The notes: a model not told the origin generated them from the letters alone. A DNA stretch of 64,000 nucleotides from Mesorhizobium sp. INR15 (GCF_015500075.1 NZ_CP045496.1:5280001-5344000); one strand, 5' to 3'. Shown: positions 45,371 through 54,414, counted from the first letter of the stretch. Numbers and translations are program-made.

Positions 45371-45895
45371 ATGCTTATTCGATCGACCGCAACGCTGGCC
45401 GCGCTTTTCCTGTTCGGTGCCGCTTCGCAGGTTCAAGCCGCCGACAAACCGACGGACCCTGAGATCGCGCACATCGCCTACACGGCCGGCGTGCTCGATG
45501 TCGAAGCGGCCAAGCAGGCGCTGAAGAAATCGAAGAACAAGGAGGTCATCGATTTCGCCAAGGATATGGTGCGTGACCATGAGGCGGTGAATGTTCAGGC
45601 GCTCGATCTGGTCAAGAAGCTTAAGGTGACGCCGGAAGACAACGCCACCAGCAAGGCGCTGACCAAGGCCGCGGCCGAGGAGCGGGCCAAGCTTGCCAAG
45701 CTCAAGGGCGCGGCTTTCGACAAGGCCTATGTCGACAACGAGGTTGCCTATCACAAGCAGGTCAATGGCGCGCTGGAGACGTTGCTGATCCCCTCGGCCA
45801 GCAATGCCGAACTGAAGGGCCTTCTGGAAACCGGGCTGAAGATATTCCAGGGGCATGAGCAGCACGCCGAACATGTCGCCGGCATGCTGAAATAG
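45371..45895 (+). CDS. DUF4142 (ferritin-like) secreted protein
   Basis: This 174-residue protein has a signal peptide (ends QVQAAD) and a four-helix DUF4142 domain (EIAHIAYTAGVLDVEAAKQAL and VIDFAKDMVRDHEAVN, then AYVDNEVAYHKQVNGALE). The family is related to ferritin-like bundles, but its function is not established. AAGGAGGTCCC is an almost perfect ribosome site. The cupredoxin gene follows ten bases later. Confidence 0.9.
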   Translation: MLIRSTATLAALFLFGAASQVQAADKPTDPEIAHIAYTAGVLDVEAAKQALKKSKNKEVIDFAKDMVRDHEAVNVQALDLVKKLKVTPEDNATSKALTKAAAEERAKLAKLKGAAFDKAYVDNEVAYHKQVNGALETLLIPSASNAELKGLLETGLKIFQGHEQHAEHVAGMLK

Positions 45896-45905
45896 GGACA
45901 GCGTC

Positions 45906-46217
45906 ATGCCTCAGCGGTATCCGTGGATTGCACTGGCGCTGGCCATCGGCGCCGGACAGGCGCAAGCCGACACCATCCAGGTCACCATCGACAAGCTGGT
46001 CTTTTCGCCTGCTGTCGTGGACGCGAAGGTTGGCGACACGATCGTGTGGGTGAACAAGGATGCGTTCGCCCACACGGCAACCATCAAGGGCGGCTGGGAG
46101 GTGATGATCCCGCCGAAAAAGTCTGCCAGCCTGACGCTGAAGACAGCTGAAACGGCTGACTATTTCTGTCGATTCCACCCCAACATGAAAGGCCGTTTGG
46201 TGGTGGTGTCGCCCTGA
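45906..46217 (+). CDS. Cupredoxin (amicyanin/pseudoazurin-like)
   Basis: This 103-residue secreted protein has a signal peptide ending QAQAD and a type 1 copper site: His56 (FAHTA), Cys88, His91 and Met94 in CRFHPNM. It should carry single electrons in the periplasm or sequester copper. It is co-transcribed with the DUF4142 gene. Its last 58 bases overlap, tail to tail, the crotonase gene. Confidence 0.92.
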   Translation: MPQRYPWIALALAIGAGQAQADTIQVTIDKLVFSPAVVDAKVGDTIVWVNKDAFAHTATIKGGWEVMIPPKKSASLTLKTAETADYFCRFHPNMKGRLVVVSP

Positions 46218-47059
46218 TCCAGCGCGAGCGACGCTCGCCTGGCCTCGTCTGGCCGCGCGACATGGGCCCATGAGCCGATATAGCTCGGTTTGCGGCGTTC
46301 GATCCAGGCGTCCAGGCCTTCACGGAGATCGGCGGTCGGGGCCATGCGGGCGAACTGCTCGGCCTCGACCAGCAACCCTTCCGCGATGCTCTGGTTGAGG
46401 CCGCGCGTCACGGCGGTGAGAATACTGGCCACGGCCAGTTCCGAATGGCGCAGGATCCGCCCGGCAAGGTCAAATGCCGCCGGCATCAGGTCGCCGCGCG
46501 GCACCACCTTGTTGACCAGGCCGAGTTCGAGTGCGCGCTGCGCGGAAAACGCCTCGCCCGTCAGCAAAAGCTCCAGGGCGCGCTTGCGGCCGGCCAGCCT
46601 TGGGAGGCGCTGTGTCCCGCCGAAGGTCGGCGGCATGCCAAGGTTGATCTCGGGCTTGGCGAAGGAAGCATGCTCGGCAGCCACAGCGAGCGGCACGGCC
46701 TCGGTGATCTCGCAGCCGCCACCAAAAGCAAGGCCGTTGACGGCGGCGATGATCGGCTTGCGGAATGCCTCGAGCCGCGCCGTCAGTCTCTGCCCACGCA
46801 TGACGAAATCACGCACCGCGACATCGGCACCATCCGCCACGCTGACCGAGAATTCGTGAATGTCGCCGCCCGCCGAGAAGGCTCGCTCGCCCGCTCCGGT
46901 GAGAATGACGGCTCGAACACTGTCGTCGACCTCGATGGCATCAAGGATCGCCAGCAGGCGGTCGATCAACGCATAGTTCAGAGCGTTGAGCTTTTCAGGA
47001 CGGTTGAGAGTGAGGATGGCTATCCCGTCCCTGGTTTCAGTCAATACGAGATCGGTCAT
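46160..47059 (-). CDS. Enoyl-CoA hydratase/isomerase (crotonase family)
   Basis: This 299-residue protein has the crotonase core: LNRPEKLNALNYALIDRL, the oxyanion motifs AFSAGGDIHEFS and NGLAFGGGCEITEAVPLAV, and PEINLGMPPTFGGTQRLPRLAG. A Glu at the GGCEI site supports hydratase activity. The protein is some 35 residues longer than usual; the extra C-terminal tail (after about 265) lies over the antisense cupredoxin gene. A divergent TetR gene lies upstream. Confidence 0.9.
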   Translation of the reverse strand: MTDLVLTETRDGIAILTLNRPEKLNALNYALIDRLLAILDAIEVDDSVRAVILTGAGERAFSAGGDIHEFSVSVADGADVAVRDFVMRGQRLTARLEAFRKPIIAAVNGLAFGGGCEITEAVPLAVAAEHASFAKPEINLGMPPTFGGTQRLPRLAGRKRALELLLTGEAFSAQRALELGLVNKVVPRGDLMPAAFDLAGRILRHSELAVASILTAVTRGLNQSIAEGLLVEAEQFARMAPTADLREGLDAWIERRKPSYIGSWAHVARPDEARRASLALDQGDTTTKRPFMLGWNRQK

Positions 47060-47115
47060 TTTGGCTTCCCTTCCAGCATGTTGATGTGAGGGAGCGTGGC
47101 GCCTTTTGCTGATTG

Positions 47116-47139
47116 TGTATATTCACTAGTCGGTATACA
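47116..47139. promoter_or_regulatory. Candidate TetR operator
   Basis: TGTATA, 12 bases, TATACA with an inner ACTAGT forms a 24-bp palindrome matching at nine of twelve pairs. It sits eight bases before the TetR ATG, between it and the divergent crotonase gene. Confidence 0.6.
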
Positions 47140-47146
47140 TAACCTC

Positions 47147-47731
47147 ATGCCTGCATCATTGAGCCCTACCCGCAAACGCATTGTCGACGCCGCCACGAAG
47201 CTCTTTTACGCCGAGGGGATAGGCCGCGTCAGCGTCGATGGCGTGGCGGAAAAGGCCGGGCTTACCAAGCGGACGCTCTACTATCATTTCAAGAGCAAGG
47301 ACGACCTGATCGCCGCCTACCTCGATGCTCGCGACCAGCCCAATCTCAAGCAGATGGCTGGATGGTTTGACGCCGCCGAAGGGGGCGCCGACAGCAAGGT
47401 CGAAGCCATTTTCTCCAACCTGGCCCGCGTAGCACGCCATCCGAAATGGAAGGGATGCGGCTTCCTGCGCACGGCGGCGGAACTGGCCTCGATGCCTGGG
47501 CATCCGGCGATCAAGATCGGTGCACGGCACAAGACAAATTTCGAGACATGGCTGGCTGCCGAACTGTCAGAGCGTGGCATTGCCGAGCCGCAAATCCTGG
47601 CGCGAGAAATCGTCCTCCTTATGGATGGCGCTTTCTCGATCATGCTCATCCACCGCAATGCCGACTATATCGAAGCGGCTGGACATGCCGCCGCGACGCT
47701 TGTGCGGGCGAGAAACCGAAACGATAAATAG
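47147..47731 (+). CDS. TetR-family transcriptional regulator
   Basis: This 194-residue regulator has an HTH at residues 8-55 (RVSVDGVAEKAGLTKRTLYYHFKSKDD) and a C-terminal domain with GCGFLRTAAELASM, as in the TetR_C AefR/YcdC-type group. It is divergent from the crotonase gene, with an operator-like palindrome between them. I start at the ATG at 47147; the upstream extension covers the palindrome. Confidence 0.88.
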   Translation: MPASLSPTRKRIVDAATKLFYAEGIGRVSVDGVAEKAGLTKRTLYYHFKSKDDLIAAYLDARDQPNLKQMAGWFDAAEGGADSKVEAIFSNLARVARHPKWKGCGFLRTAAELASMPGHPAIKIGARHKTNFETWLAAELSERGIAEPQILAREIVLLMDGAFSIMLIHRNADYIEAAGHAAATLVRARNRNDK

Positions 47732-47751
47732 TCGCCGCGATCTGGCTCGCT

Positions 47752-48933
47752 TCAGATATTCATTTCAGCCCAAAAGGCACGCTGCTCGGCTGTACGTTTC
47801 AAGCTGGCGTGGCTCTCATGAATTGCCATGCCAGGGTAGGTATTGGCCTCGACAATGACAATGTCATCATCGGTCAATGCCACGTCCCAGCCTATGACGC
47901 CGGGATAAGGCAGCAGAGCTGCCAATTGCAGCATCCGCGACCTGACGAGATCCCAGTTGGGTATGGCAGCGCCCCGAATTTGCGCGCCGGTCTCGGGGTG
48001 GCCTTCGCGAAGACAACGCCGTTTCGTCTCCGCATCGTAGGAGAGGCCTGGGCCCAGGATCCCAGTCACCGGATCGACCAACGCGGAGATGCCGCCACGA
48101 CCGACCCGCCAGTTGTCGGTCGGATATGTTGCTGGCCTCCCCATCTTCATCGTCGCCGCCAGGATGACGGGTTCGTGGTTGGAGAAATGCGTTCCTGTCA
48201 GCACGCGAAGTGTGTTCAGCGTCGGCGGAAAGAAAGCCTCGCTCCACGACCCTTGCCGAATAATGTCAGAAACCGTGTAGCCGGTTGTTCGTTGGCTGGC
48301 GAAACTGTTCAGCCATTCCTGGGGATCCATTTCCCTGCCATTGACCTGCAACCCGCCCGGTGTGCCGGCCAGCCTCAGCGCCCCTCGCGCTTGCCCCTCG
48401 CCGGAAGGCTTGAGAAACAATTCGCCCCTCTGCCGGACAAGTGGGAGGATTGCCTCAAGCTCGAGACGATCATCTGGCCTTGAGAGATCGATAAGGTGAC
48501 GGCCAGCAACATAGTGGGTCATCGGCGGCGCCACGGAAGGCTTCACGCGGTCCAGCCAGACCTTCTGGCTCAACTTGTTGAACAGGACCGGGTCGATACG
48601 GCGATTGTACGTCGCCACGCGGCGCATCAACAATGTGTAAGGGATGTAATCATGCCGGCGAAAGGCCTGGTCCTCCAGCATCACCAACGCCTTGGACTGG
48701 TGGCCGCGCAGCAGGCCGCGCAGCCGCCAGATGAGGCTCGGCGCGGCATCCTCGAACTCAGCCTTCAGATAGGATCTATAAGCCCACCACCGACGCGCGA
48801 TCGACACCGACACCCCCAACGCATTGCCGCCACCCGCTGCATACGGTGCGGCGCGCCCCTCTGCATACCCGGCATAGTAGCTGCAGATGATCCTTCTGAA
48901 CACGGATTGCGGCTCGGCCACGATTGCATGCAC
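47752..48933 (-). CDS. Sugar-transfer-associated ATP-grasp protein
   Basis: This 393-residue protein matches the ATP-grasp_ST family: GELFLKPSGEGQARGALRL near residue 170, VLTGTHFSNHEPVILAATMKMG near residue 244, and VIGWDVALTDDDIVIVEANTYPGM near residue 345, which carries the metal-binding Asp/Glu/Asn. It should ligate an amine to a carboxylate at ATP expense, perhaps in polysaccharide modification. No polysaccharide genes are adjacent, and it follows the anion-transporter gene by 15 bases. Confidence 0.8.
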   Translation of the reverse strand: MHAIVAEPQSVFRRIICSYYAGYAEGRAAPYAAGGGNALGVSVSIARRWWAYRSYLKAEFEDAAPSLIWRLRGLLRGHQSKALVMLEDQAFRRHDYIPYTLLMRRVATYNRRIDPVLFNKLSQKVWLDRVKPSVAPPMTHYVAGRHLIDLSRPDDRLELEAILPLVRQRGELFLKPSGEGQARGALRLAGTPGGLQVNGREMDPQEWLNSFASQRTTGYTVSDIIRQGSWSEAFFPPTLNTLRVLTGTHFSNHEPVILAATMKMGRPATYPTDNWRVGRGGISALVDPVTGILGPGLSYDAETKRRCLREGHPETGAQIRGAAIPNWDLVRSRMLQLAALLPYPGVIGWDVALTDDDIVIVEANTYPGMAIHESHASLKRTAEQRAFWAEMNI

Positions 48934-48948
48934 GAGGCGACTGTATTC

Positions 48949-50175
48949 CTAGAACCCGAGCGCCAGCCATGCCGTGCCGGCGGCAAGCGTGATCAGGGTC
49001 AGTGGCAATCCGACCATGAAGAAAGCACCGAAAGACAGTGGCGCTCCGGCGGCCTTGGCCTGTTCGGCGACGATGAGGTTGGCTACCGAGCCCAGCAGCG
49101 TGAAATTGCCTGCCAGTGTCGAGCTCATGGCAACCACCAGCCAGGCGCGTTCGGGGTTTTCGAGACCGGGTACAAAGGGCCGCAGCGCCAGCACCGCCGG
49201 CACATTGCTCATGATGTTGGACAGCACCGCGGTGAAGCCTGAGAGCCGCCAGAGATTGTCGAGCCCAAGGCCCTTCGCAGAGGCGATCATATCGGGCGTC
49301 AACAGCGTCTTCTCGGCGCCTGCAACGACCACGAACAGACCGGCAAACATGAACAGCAGCGGCCCGTCGATCTCGCGGTAGATGCGCGCCGGCTTGATGG
49401 CCCGGGTAAGCAAGAGAATGGCGCCGCCGATCAGCGCCGCCTTGGCCACTGGAACACCGGCGAAGAAGGCGACGGCCAGCCCTATACAGACGACAACGGC
49501 CTTCAGCACCTGGCCGCGATGCATGTGGCCGCGAGAGACTTCCGGAGTGAGTTCCACAGTGCGCGCGAATTCGGCCCGAAAGACGAGGCGAATGATGACG
49601 ATAACGGCAACCAGCCCGAATAGGGCGACCGGTGCCAAGGCCGCCGAGAAGGCCGGATAGGAGATGCCCGACAAGGCGCCGATGACCATGTTCTGCGGGT
49701 TGCCGGTAATGGTGGCGACGCTGCCGCAATTCGACGCTGTGGCGGTGGCGATGAGATACGGGATCGGGTTGCGGTTGATGACACGGGTGACGTGAACGAC
49801 GATCGGCGCCATCACCAGACAAATCGCATCGTTGACGAGGAAGGCCGACAGTACACCGGTCAGCAGTGTCACCATGACCAGCAGCATGAATGGCGCATGC
49901 GCATGTTCGATCGCGTAGGCGCCAAGGCCGCGAAAGGCGCCGGAAACCTTCAGATGCGCCACGACGATCATCATGCCAAGCAAAAGCGTGATCGTGTCGA
50001 AATTGATGGCGCGGTAGGCGTCGTCCATGCTGATCGCCCCGATGGCGATCATCGCGGCGCCACCCAGCAGTGCGATCCCGGCCCTGTCGAGCCGCAAGCC
50101 AGGGATGCGGCCGATGGCGACACCAGCATAGGTCAGAATGAGGATCAGCAGTGCCGCGGCGCCTATAGCTGTCAT
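48949..50175 (-). CDS. Anion transporter (SLC13/ArsB-like, CitMHS superfamily)
   Basis: This 408-residue protein has about eleven helices and the ion-transporter motifs VLSAFLVNDAICLVMAPIV near residue 108, TASNCGSVATITGNPQNMVIG near residue 146, and a second inverted-repeat hairpin with SSTLAGNFTLLGSVANLI near residue 357. It may move an inorganic anion or dicarboxylate. I use the ATG at 50175. The ATP-grasp gene follows 15 bases after the stop, so the two are probably co-transcribed. Confidence 0.85.
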   Translation of the reverse strand: MTAIGAAALLILILTYAGVAIGRIPGLRLDRAGIALLGGAAMIAIGAISMDDAYRAINFDTITLLLGMMIVVAHLKVSGAFRGLGAYAIEHAHAPFMLLVMVTLLTGVLSAFLVNDAICLVMAPIVVHVTRVINRNPIPYLIATATASNCGSVATITGNPQNMVIGALSGISYPAFSAALAPVALFGLVAVIVIIRLVFRAEFARTVELTPEVSRGHMHRGQVLKAVVVCIGLAVAFFAGVPVAKAALIGGAILLLTRAIKPARIYREIDGPLLFMFAGLFVVVAGAEKTLLTPDMIASAKGLGLDNLWRLSGFTAVLSNIMSNVPAVLALRPFVPGLENPERAWLVVAMSSTLAGNFTLLGSVANLIVAEQAKAAGAPLSFGAFFMVGLPLTLITLAAGTAWLALGF

Positions 50176-50333
50176 TCGCAAAGAGTCCCGCTCATGCTGC
50201 CAGTTCCACTCCGACGAAGCCGACTATCGGGTGCTAGATTTAGCGCGCTATCGGCAAAGCGGAAGCGCCCACGGCGACACGCCTGTGCAAATCAATGCAG
50301 ACGTGAGCGCTTCACGGTTTGCCGAGAGCTCGT

Positions 50334-51119
50334 CTAGTGGACTGTAGAAGCGCTGGCGGGCGGTGAGGTGGGGCTGCTCGGGTCGAAACTGACTTGATCG
50401 CGGCCGCCCGATTTAGCGGTATAGAGACGCCGGTCGGCGGCGGAGAAGATTGCTTCGTAGGTGGTTGGCCCATTGAAACTCGTTCCACCGATGCTGACGG
50501 AAAGCGGGCAAGGCTGCCCGCCGGGAGAAAAATCCATCTCCCTGATACGCCGGCGGATGCTTTCGGCAACCATCCATGACTGCGAGGGGTCGACACCGGG
50601 AAGAAACACGCCGAATTCCTCACCACCGATACGGCCAACGATGTCGCCGCCACGCAGCTGACCCTTGATTGCCTGCGCAATCAGCTTGAGCGCCTGGTCA
50701 CCGCAATCATGGCCCAGGCGGTCGTTGATCGACTTGAAATGATCGGCATCAATGATCAGCAGCGCGCCTGTATTGGTGTGCTCCTGTTTGCGGGTCTGTT
50801 CGAGATAAGCCTCGACCAGCATCGAGAAGGCGCCACGGTTCAACACAGCCGTCAGGCTATCGGTTGCGGCGACAATACTGAGTTCGCGCTGGGCATTGGC
50901 CAGCTGGCGTATTTTCCACATCAACACGAACAGGAACGAGCCGCCCAGCCCCAAAGGCAAGAACAGGTCGGTCAGTTGCGCGCGCCACACCGCATCGGGC
51001 GAAAGATAGGGAAAATTGAACGAATCGACGAAGAACGCGACGGCGATGAAGAACGCCGTACCGGCAATGGTGGCAGCGATTACCCTGCCCCAGCTCGTCG
51101 GCGACAGATCGAGCTTCAT
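50334..51119 (-). CDS. Membrane-anchored diguanylate cyclase (GGDEF)
   Basis: This 261-residue protein has two N-terminal helices (residues 12-32 and 48-66) and a GGDEF domain from about residue 82 with D-x-L-T (DSLTAVLNRG) and the active-site GGEEF near residue 165. It should make c-di-GMP. No RxxD I-site is obvious before GGEEF (LRGGDIVGRI). No sensor domain beyond the membrane segments is visible. Confidence 0.92.
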   Translation of the reverse strand: MKLDLSPTSWGRVIAATIAGTAFFIAVAFFVDSFNFPYLSPDAVWRAQLTDLFLPLGLGGSFLFVLMWKIRQLANAQRELSIVAATDSLTAVLNRGAFSMLVEAYLEQTRKQEHTNTGALLIIDADHFKSINDRLGHDCGDQALKLIAQAIKGQLRGGDIVGRIGGEEFGVFLPGVDPSQSWMVAESIRRRIREMDFSPGGQPCPLSVSIGGTSFNGPTTYEAIFSAADRRLYTAKSGGRDQVSFDPSSPTSPPASASTVH

Positions 51120-51232
51120 CCCCTCAACTCCGTTAGTAAGAGCTACTATGACGTGCTAACGCAAAGAAATTGATAACAGTTTCGTTTCAATTCAATGTCA
51201 GAAATGCAATCTGCAATTGCAGGCCAAAAAAA

Positions 51233-52624
51233 TCAGCGGGACTGTGGCAGAATTACCCTTGCCCTTAGGCCGCCGCCAGCGACCCGCAACAACTCAAGGC
51301 TGCCGCCATAGAGTTCTGTCAGCTCAGCGGCGATCGGCAGGCCAAAGCCATGGCCGGCAGTTGCCTCATCGATGCGCCGTCCAGGCCGCATTGCCTCCGG
51401 CATCGCGGCCGGGTCGAGACCGGGGCCGTCGTCATCGATGTCGATGGTGATGCGCCCGCCAGCAGCGCTGGCCGTGACGGTGACCCGCGAACGCGCCCAC
51501 TTGCAGGCATTGTCGAGCAGATTGCCGACGATCTCGTCGAAATCCTGCGTCTCCGTGGCGACCGCGACATCGGCGACATTGACGTGAAAGCTCAAGCCAC
51601 GCTCGCGATGGATGTTGCCCATCATGCCGGTGAGGTCGGCGAGCCGCTCGGCAACCTTCGTGCTGGCGCGCGCCGGACCCGCCAAAACCGCGGCACGAGC
51701 GCGGGCCAGGTGATGACGGATCAGCCGCCCCATCAGATCGAGTTGTGCCCGAATGGTGACGCCGGCAGCATTGTCCGGCTGCCTTTCCATCGCAAGCCCT
51801 AAAGCCGCCAGCGGTGTCTTCAGGCCATGCGCCAAATTGGCGACGTGGCGTCTGGCTCTTGCCAGGCCTTCGGCGTTGTCGGCAAGCAGGCTGTTGACCT
51901 CATCCACCAACGGCAGGATTTCGCTGGGCTGGTTGGTGGAAATCGCCGTCTGCCTGCCGGCGCGGATGTCGGCCAGCCCGGTGCGCAGGCCGGCCAGCGG
52001 GCGCAAACCGAGCCGCACCTGCGCCAGCATGGCGCCGAAGAGGAGCAGCCCCAGCACCACCAGCGCCAGCACCAGAGGAACAAGCGCATCGCGCAACGGC
52101 CCATAGATGGCGCGGTAGGGCGCTGTCGCCGCCACCGTCACTGTCCCAGTGCCAAAAGGCACGGCAAGGATGCGCCAATGCAATGGCTGGCCATCAACCC
52201 CGGGACCGTCCGCAGGCGACGGACGACCAAGCGAACCGAGCGCGTCGAACCATTTCGGCAGTCCGGGAAAATTGTCGAAGTGGCCAGAGTGAACAGGCGG
52301 CGGCTTCATGGCCGGGTGGCCCGAGAGCGAAGCCGAAACCAGCTCACCATCCGGGCCAGAGACCTGCCAGGTCCAGCCTGAACCCGGGCGATCGAAAGGT
52401 GGCCCATTCAGCATCGACGTCACCGTCATCTTGCCATCGCCGCCGCGCTGCAATGCGGTCGCCACGGCGAAAATCTGGCCATCGAGCCGCTGGTCGATCT
52501 GGCTGATGACGAAGCGTTGCAGGATCAAGGCAATGGCGATGCCGGCCAGGAGCAAGGCGACGATAATCGACGCGGCCGCGGCAAGCCGCAACCGGCCAGC
52601 CAGCGAGCGCGGGATCAGCTTCAC
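51233..52624 (-). CDS. Sensor histidine kinase of a two-component system (PhoQ/FeuQ-like)
   Basis: This 463-residue kinase has a first helix (about residues 12-32), a periplasmic domain with a proline-rich segment, a second helix (about 180-200) and HAMP. The phospho-acceptor His is in LAHGLKTPL near residue 268. The HATPase domain has the N-box NLLDNACKWA and G-box DIDDDGPGLDP. The HGLKTPL wording fits the PhoQ/FeuQ branch. It overlaps the regulator gene by four bases. Confidence 0.9.
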   Translation of the reverse strand: MKLIPRSLAGRLRLAAAASIIVALLLAGIAIALILQRFVISQIDQRLDGQIFAVATALQRGGDGKMTVTSMLNGPPFDRPGSGWTWQVSGPDGELVSASLSGHPAMKPPPVHSGHFDNFPGLPKWFDALGSLGRPSPADGPGVDGQPLHWRILAVPFGTGTVTVAATAPYRAIYGPLRDALVPLVLALVVLGLLLFGAMLAQVRLGLRPLAGLRTGLADIRAGRQTAISTNQPSEILPLVDEVNSLLADNAEGLARARRHVANLAHGLKTPLAALGLAMERQPDNAAGVTIRAQLDLMGRLIRHHLARARAAVLAGPARASTKVAERLADLTGMMGNIHRERGLSFHVNVADVAVATETQDFDEIVGNLLDNACKWARSRVTVTASAAGGRITIDIDDDGPGLDPAAMPEAMRPGRRIDEATAGHGFGLPIAAELTELYGGSLELLRVAGGGLRARVILPQSR

Positions 52625-53286
52625 GATTCCCCCGCCGTCAGCCGGTAGCCGAGACCGCGCACGGTCTCGATGTGATGATGGCCGATCTTGCGGCGCAGCC
52701 TGCCGACGATGACTTCGAGTGAATTGGAATCGACCTCGGCATCACCGTCATAGACGCGATCGAGCAGGTCGGTTCGAGTCACGACGATTTGCCTTCGCAG
52801 GATCAGGCTGGACAGCACGCGCCATTCCAGACCGGTCAGCTTCAGCGGCAGGCCATCCAGCTCGAACGTACCGATCTGCGCGTCGAAGGTGAGCGGGCCA
52901 CAGACAATTCTGGTCTGAGCATGGCCGGCGGCGCGGCGGACCAGCGCGCGCAGTCGCATGACCAATTCCTCGGTCCGGAACGGTTTGGTCAGGTAGTCGT
53001 CGGCGCCGGCCTTGAAGCCCTCGACCTTTTCTGACCAGCCGTCGCGCGCGGTCAAGATCAGCACCGGCAGATTGCGGCCGGCCGCACGCCAGCCTTTAAG
53101 AACCGCCTTGCCGTCGATCTTCGGAAGGCCGAGGTCGAGCACCGCGACATCATAGGCGCCAGTGTCGCCGAGATGCTGGCCGTCCTCGCCGTTGCGGGCG
53201 ACATCGACGACGAAGTTCTCATCGCGCAGCGCTTCGGCCAGCTGTCCGGCAATCGATTCGTCGTCCTCGACGAGCAGCACCTTCAT
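52621..53286 (-). CDS. OmpR-family response regulator (PhoP/FeuP-like)
   Basis: This 221-residue regulator has the receiver domain at residues 1-115 (VEDDESIAG; phospho-Asp51 in AVLDLGLPKIDG; Lys in YLTKPF) and a winged-helix domain at 125-220 (LTGLEWRVLSSLI, VEVIVGRLRRKIG-like end). It leads the two-gene unit with the kinase. Divergent genes encode two small envelope proteins that may be targets. Confidence 0.93.
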   Translation of the reverse strand: MKVLLVEDDESIAGQLAEALRDENFVVDVARNGEDGQHLGDTGAYDVAVLDLGLPKIDGKAVLKGWRAAGRNLPVLILTARDGWSEKVEGFKAGADDYLTKPFRTEELVMRLRALVRRAAGHAQTRIVCGPLTFDAQIGTFELDGLPLKLTGLEWRVLSSLILRRQIVVTRTDLLDRVYDGDAEVDSNSLEVIVGRLRRKIGHHHIETVRGLGYRLTAGES

Positions 53287-53342
53287 CGTGTCAGCTTCCT
53301 TACGCGTGCCCAGGCACCGGCTCCTAGGCCCGCCGGCTTAAC

Positions 53343-53374
53343 TGAACCTGAACGGCCCGGTTCAGGCTGGGTTC
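53343..53374. promoter_or_regulatory. Repeated TGAAC/GTTC motifs, candidate response-regulator site
   Basis: CCTGAAC, six bases, GTTCAGG is a perfect inverted repeat (53347-53366). It is flanked by a second TGAAC at 53343 and a second GGTTC ending at 53374, giving direct repeats of the kind OmpR-type regulators bind. It lies between the regulator gene and the divergent envelope genes. Confidence 0.5.
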
Positions 53375-53428
53375 CTGCCACCTGGCTACAAGAGGCGCCA
53401 TTCCACCACACAGAGAAAGGCGACCACC

Positions 53429-53938
53429 ATGATCGATACTCCAGAAACCGCCGAAAAGGCGACGCCAGCCGGGCCTCCGGCCGCGAGCCGGCGCCGACCT
53501 TATATTACAGGACTGCTTGCCGCCGGGCTGGTTGCTCTCGGCCTTGTGGCCGGAGCCGGCGCCTCGATGCTCGCCGCACCGCGTGACAGCGTGATGCTGA
53601 TGCAGCCGACCAGCATCGCCACACTGGCGCCCGACAGTGTCGTCGCCGTCAAAGGCAAGGTCGCAGAGATCTTCGGCAACAAGTTTGTCATCGATGACGG
53701 CAGTGGCCGGGCGCTGGTCGAAACCGGGCGGCGCGGCGAAGGCGGCAAGCTTGTCGTCTCGGGTGAAATGCTGACGGTCCAAGGGCATTTCGACGACGGT
53801 TTCATCCATGGCGAGTTGCTGGTTCATGCCGATGGCCGTGCGGAAAGCCTGCGGCCGCCGCGCCATGGGCCGCGCGGCCTGCTCGACCGGCTGCATGGAC
53901 CCGGCGTCGATGTCGTCGCGCCAGGCGCCGCAGGCTGA
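53429..53938 (+). CDS. Membrane-anchored OB-fold-like protein
   Basis: This 169-residue protein has a cytoplasmic Pro-rich start, one helix (residues 26-48) and an exported beta-rich region (VVAVKGKVAEIFGNKFVIDDGSGRALVETG) that looks like an OB-fold. The tail is Gly/Pro/His-rich. No family name is certain. It is divergent from the two-component system and is followed after 31 bases by a second envelope gene. Confidence 0.75.
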   Translation: MIDTPETAEKATPAGPPAASRRRPYITGLLAAGLVALGLVAGAGASMLAAPRDSVMLMQPTSIATLAPDSVVAVKGKVAEIFGNKFVIDDGSGRALVETGRRGEGGKLVVSGEMLTVQGHFDDGFIHGELLVHADGRAESLRPPRHGPRGLLDRLHGPGVDVVAPGAAG

Positions 53939-53969
53939 TCTTTTTCCCCGCCCCCTAGAGGAAACCCAC

Positions 53970-54317
53970 ATGAAGAAACTCTTGCTCGCGAGCCTTGCCC
54001 TGACCTTGATGGCCTCGTCCGCCTTTGCCCAGGCGGATGCCCCGCCCCCGCCGCCGGCCCCGATCGGTGCCACCGCACCGGGCGACGCGCCGCCGCCGCC
54101 TCCCCCACCTGGCCCCGACGGCATGCGCGACCATCGCGGCCCGCCGCATGGCCGCGAGGCCGGACCGCCGCCACCGCCGCCCTCGAAGGCCGCGCATTTC
54201 CGATTGAAGCGTGGCGACGTCGAGATCGATGCCAAATGCGCCGATGACGAGACGATGAAGGCCTGCGCGGATACCGTGTCGCAGTTGATCGAAAAGTTCG
54301 GCACCCTGTCACGCTGA
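53970..54317 (+). CDS. Secreted proline-rich protein
   Basis: This 115-residue protein has a signal peptide (ends AFAQAD) and proline runs (DAPPPPPAP, DAPPPPPPPG, GPPPPPP). A C-terminal domain of about 45 residues follows with two cysteines (DAKCADDETMKACADTV) that could pair. AGAGGAAAC precedes the ATG. It is probably periplasmic; the proline spacer could reach across the periplasm. It shares an operon with the OB-fold gene and ends before a terminator. Confidence 0.78.
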   Translation: MKKLLLASLALTLMASSAFAQADAPPPPPAPIGATAPGDAPPPPPPPGPDGMRDHRGPPHGREAGPPPPPPSKAAHFRLKRGDVEIDAKCADDETMKACADTVSQLIEKFGTLSR

Positions 54318-54333
54318 ACCTTCGCGCCCGAAT

Positions 54334-54372
54334 GGAAAAGGGCGCCCGCCGAATCGGTGGCCGCCCTTTTCC
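54334..54372 (+). terminator. Rho-independent terminator
   Basis: GGAAAAGGGCG and CGCCCTTTTCC form an 11-pair stem around a 17-base GC-rich loop that may pair further. It follows the proline-rich protein gene by 16 bases. Confidence 0.75.
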
Positions 54373-54414
54373 GGTTTCTCTCGGCCGAACCTGTATTCGC
54401 CCGACTTGGGTTGA

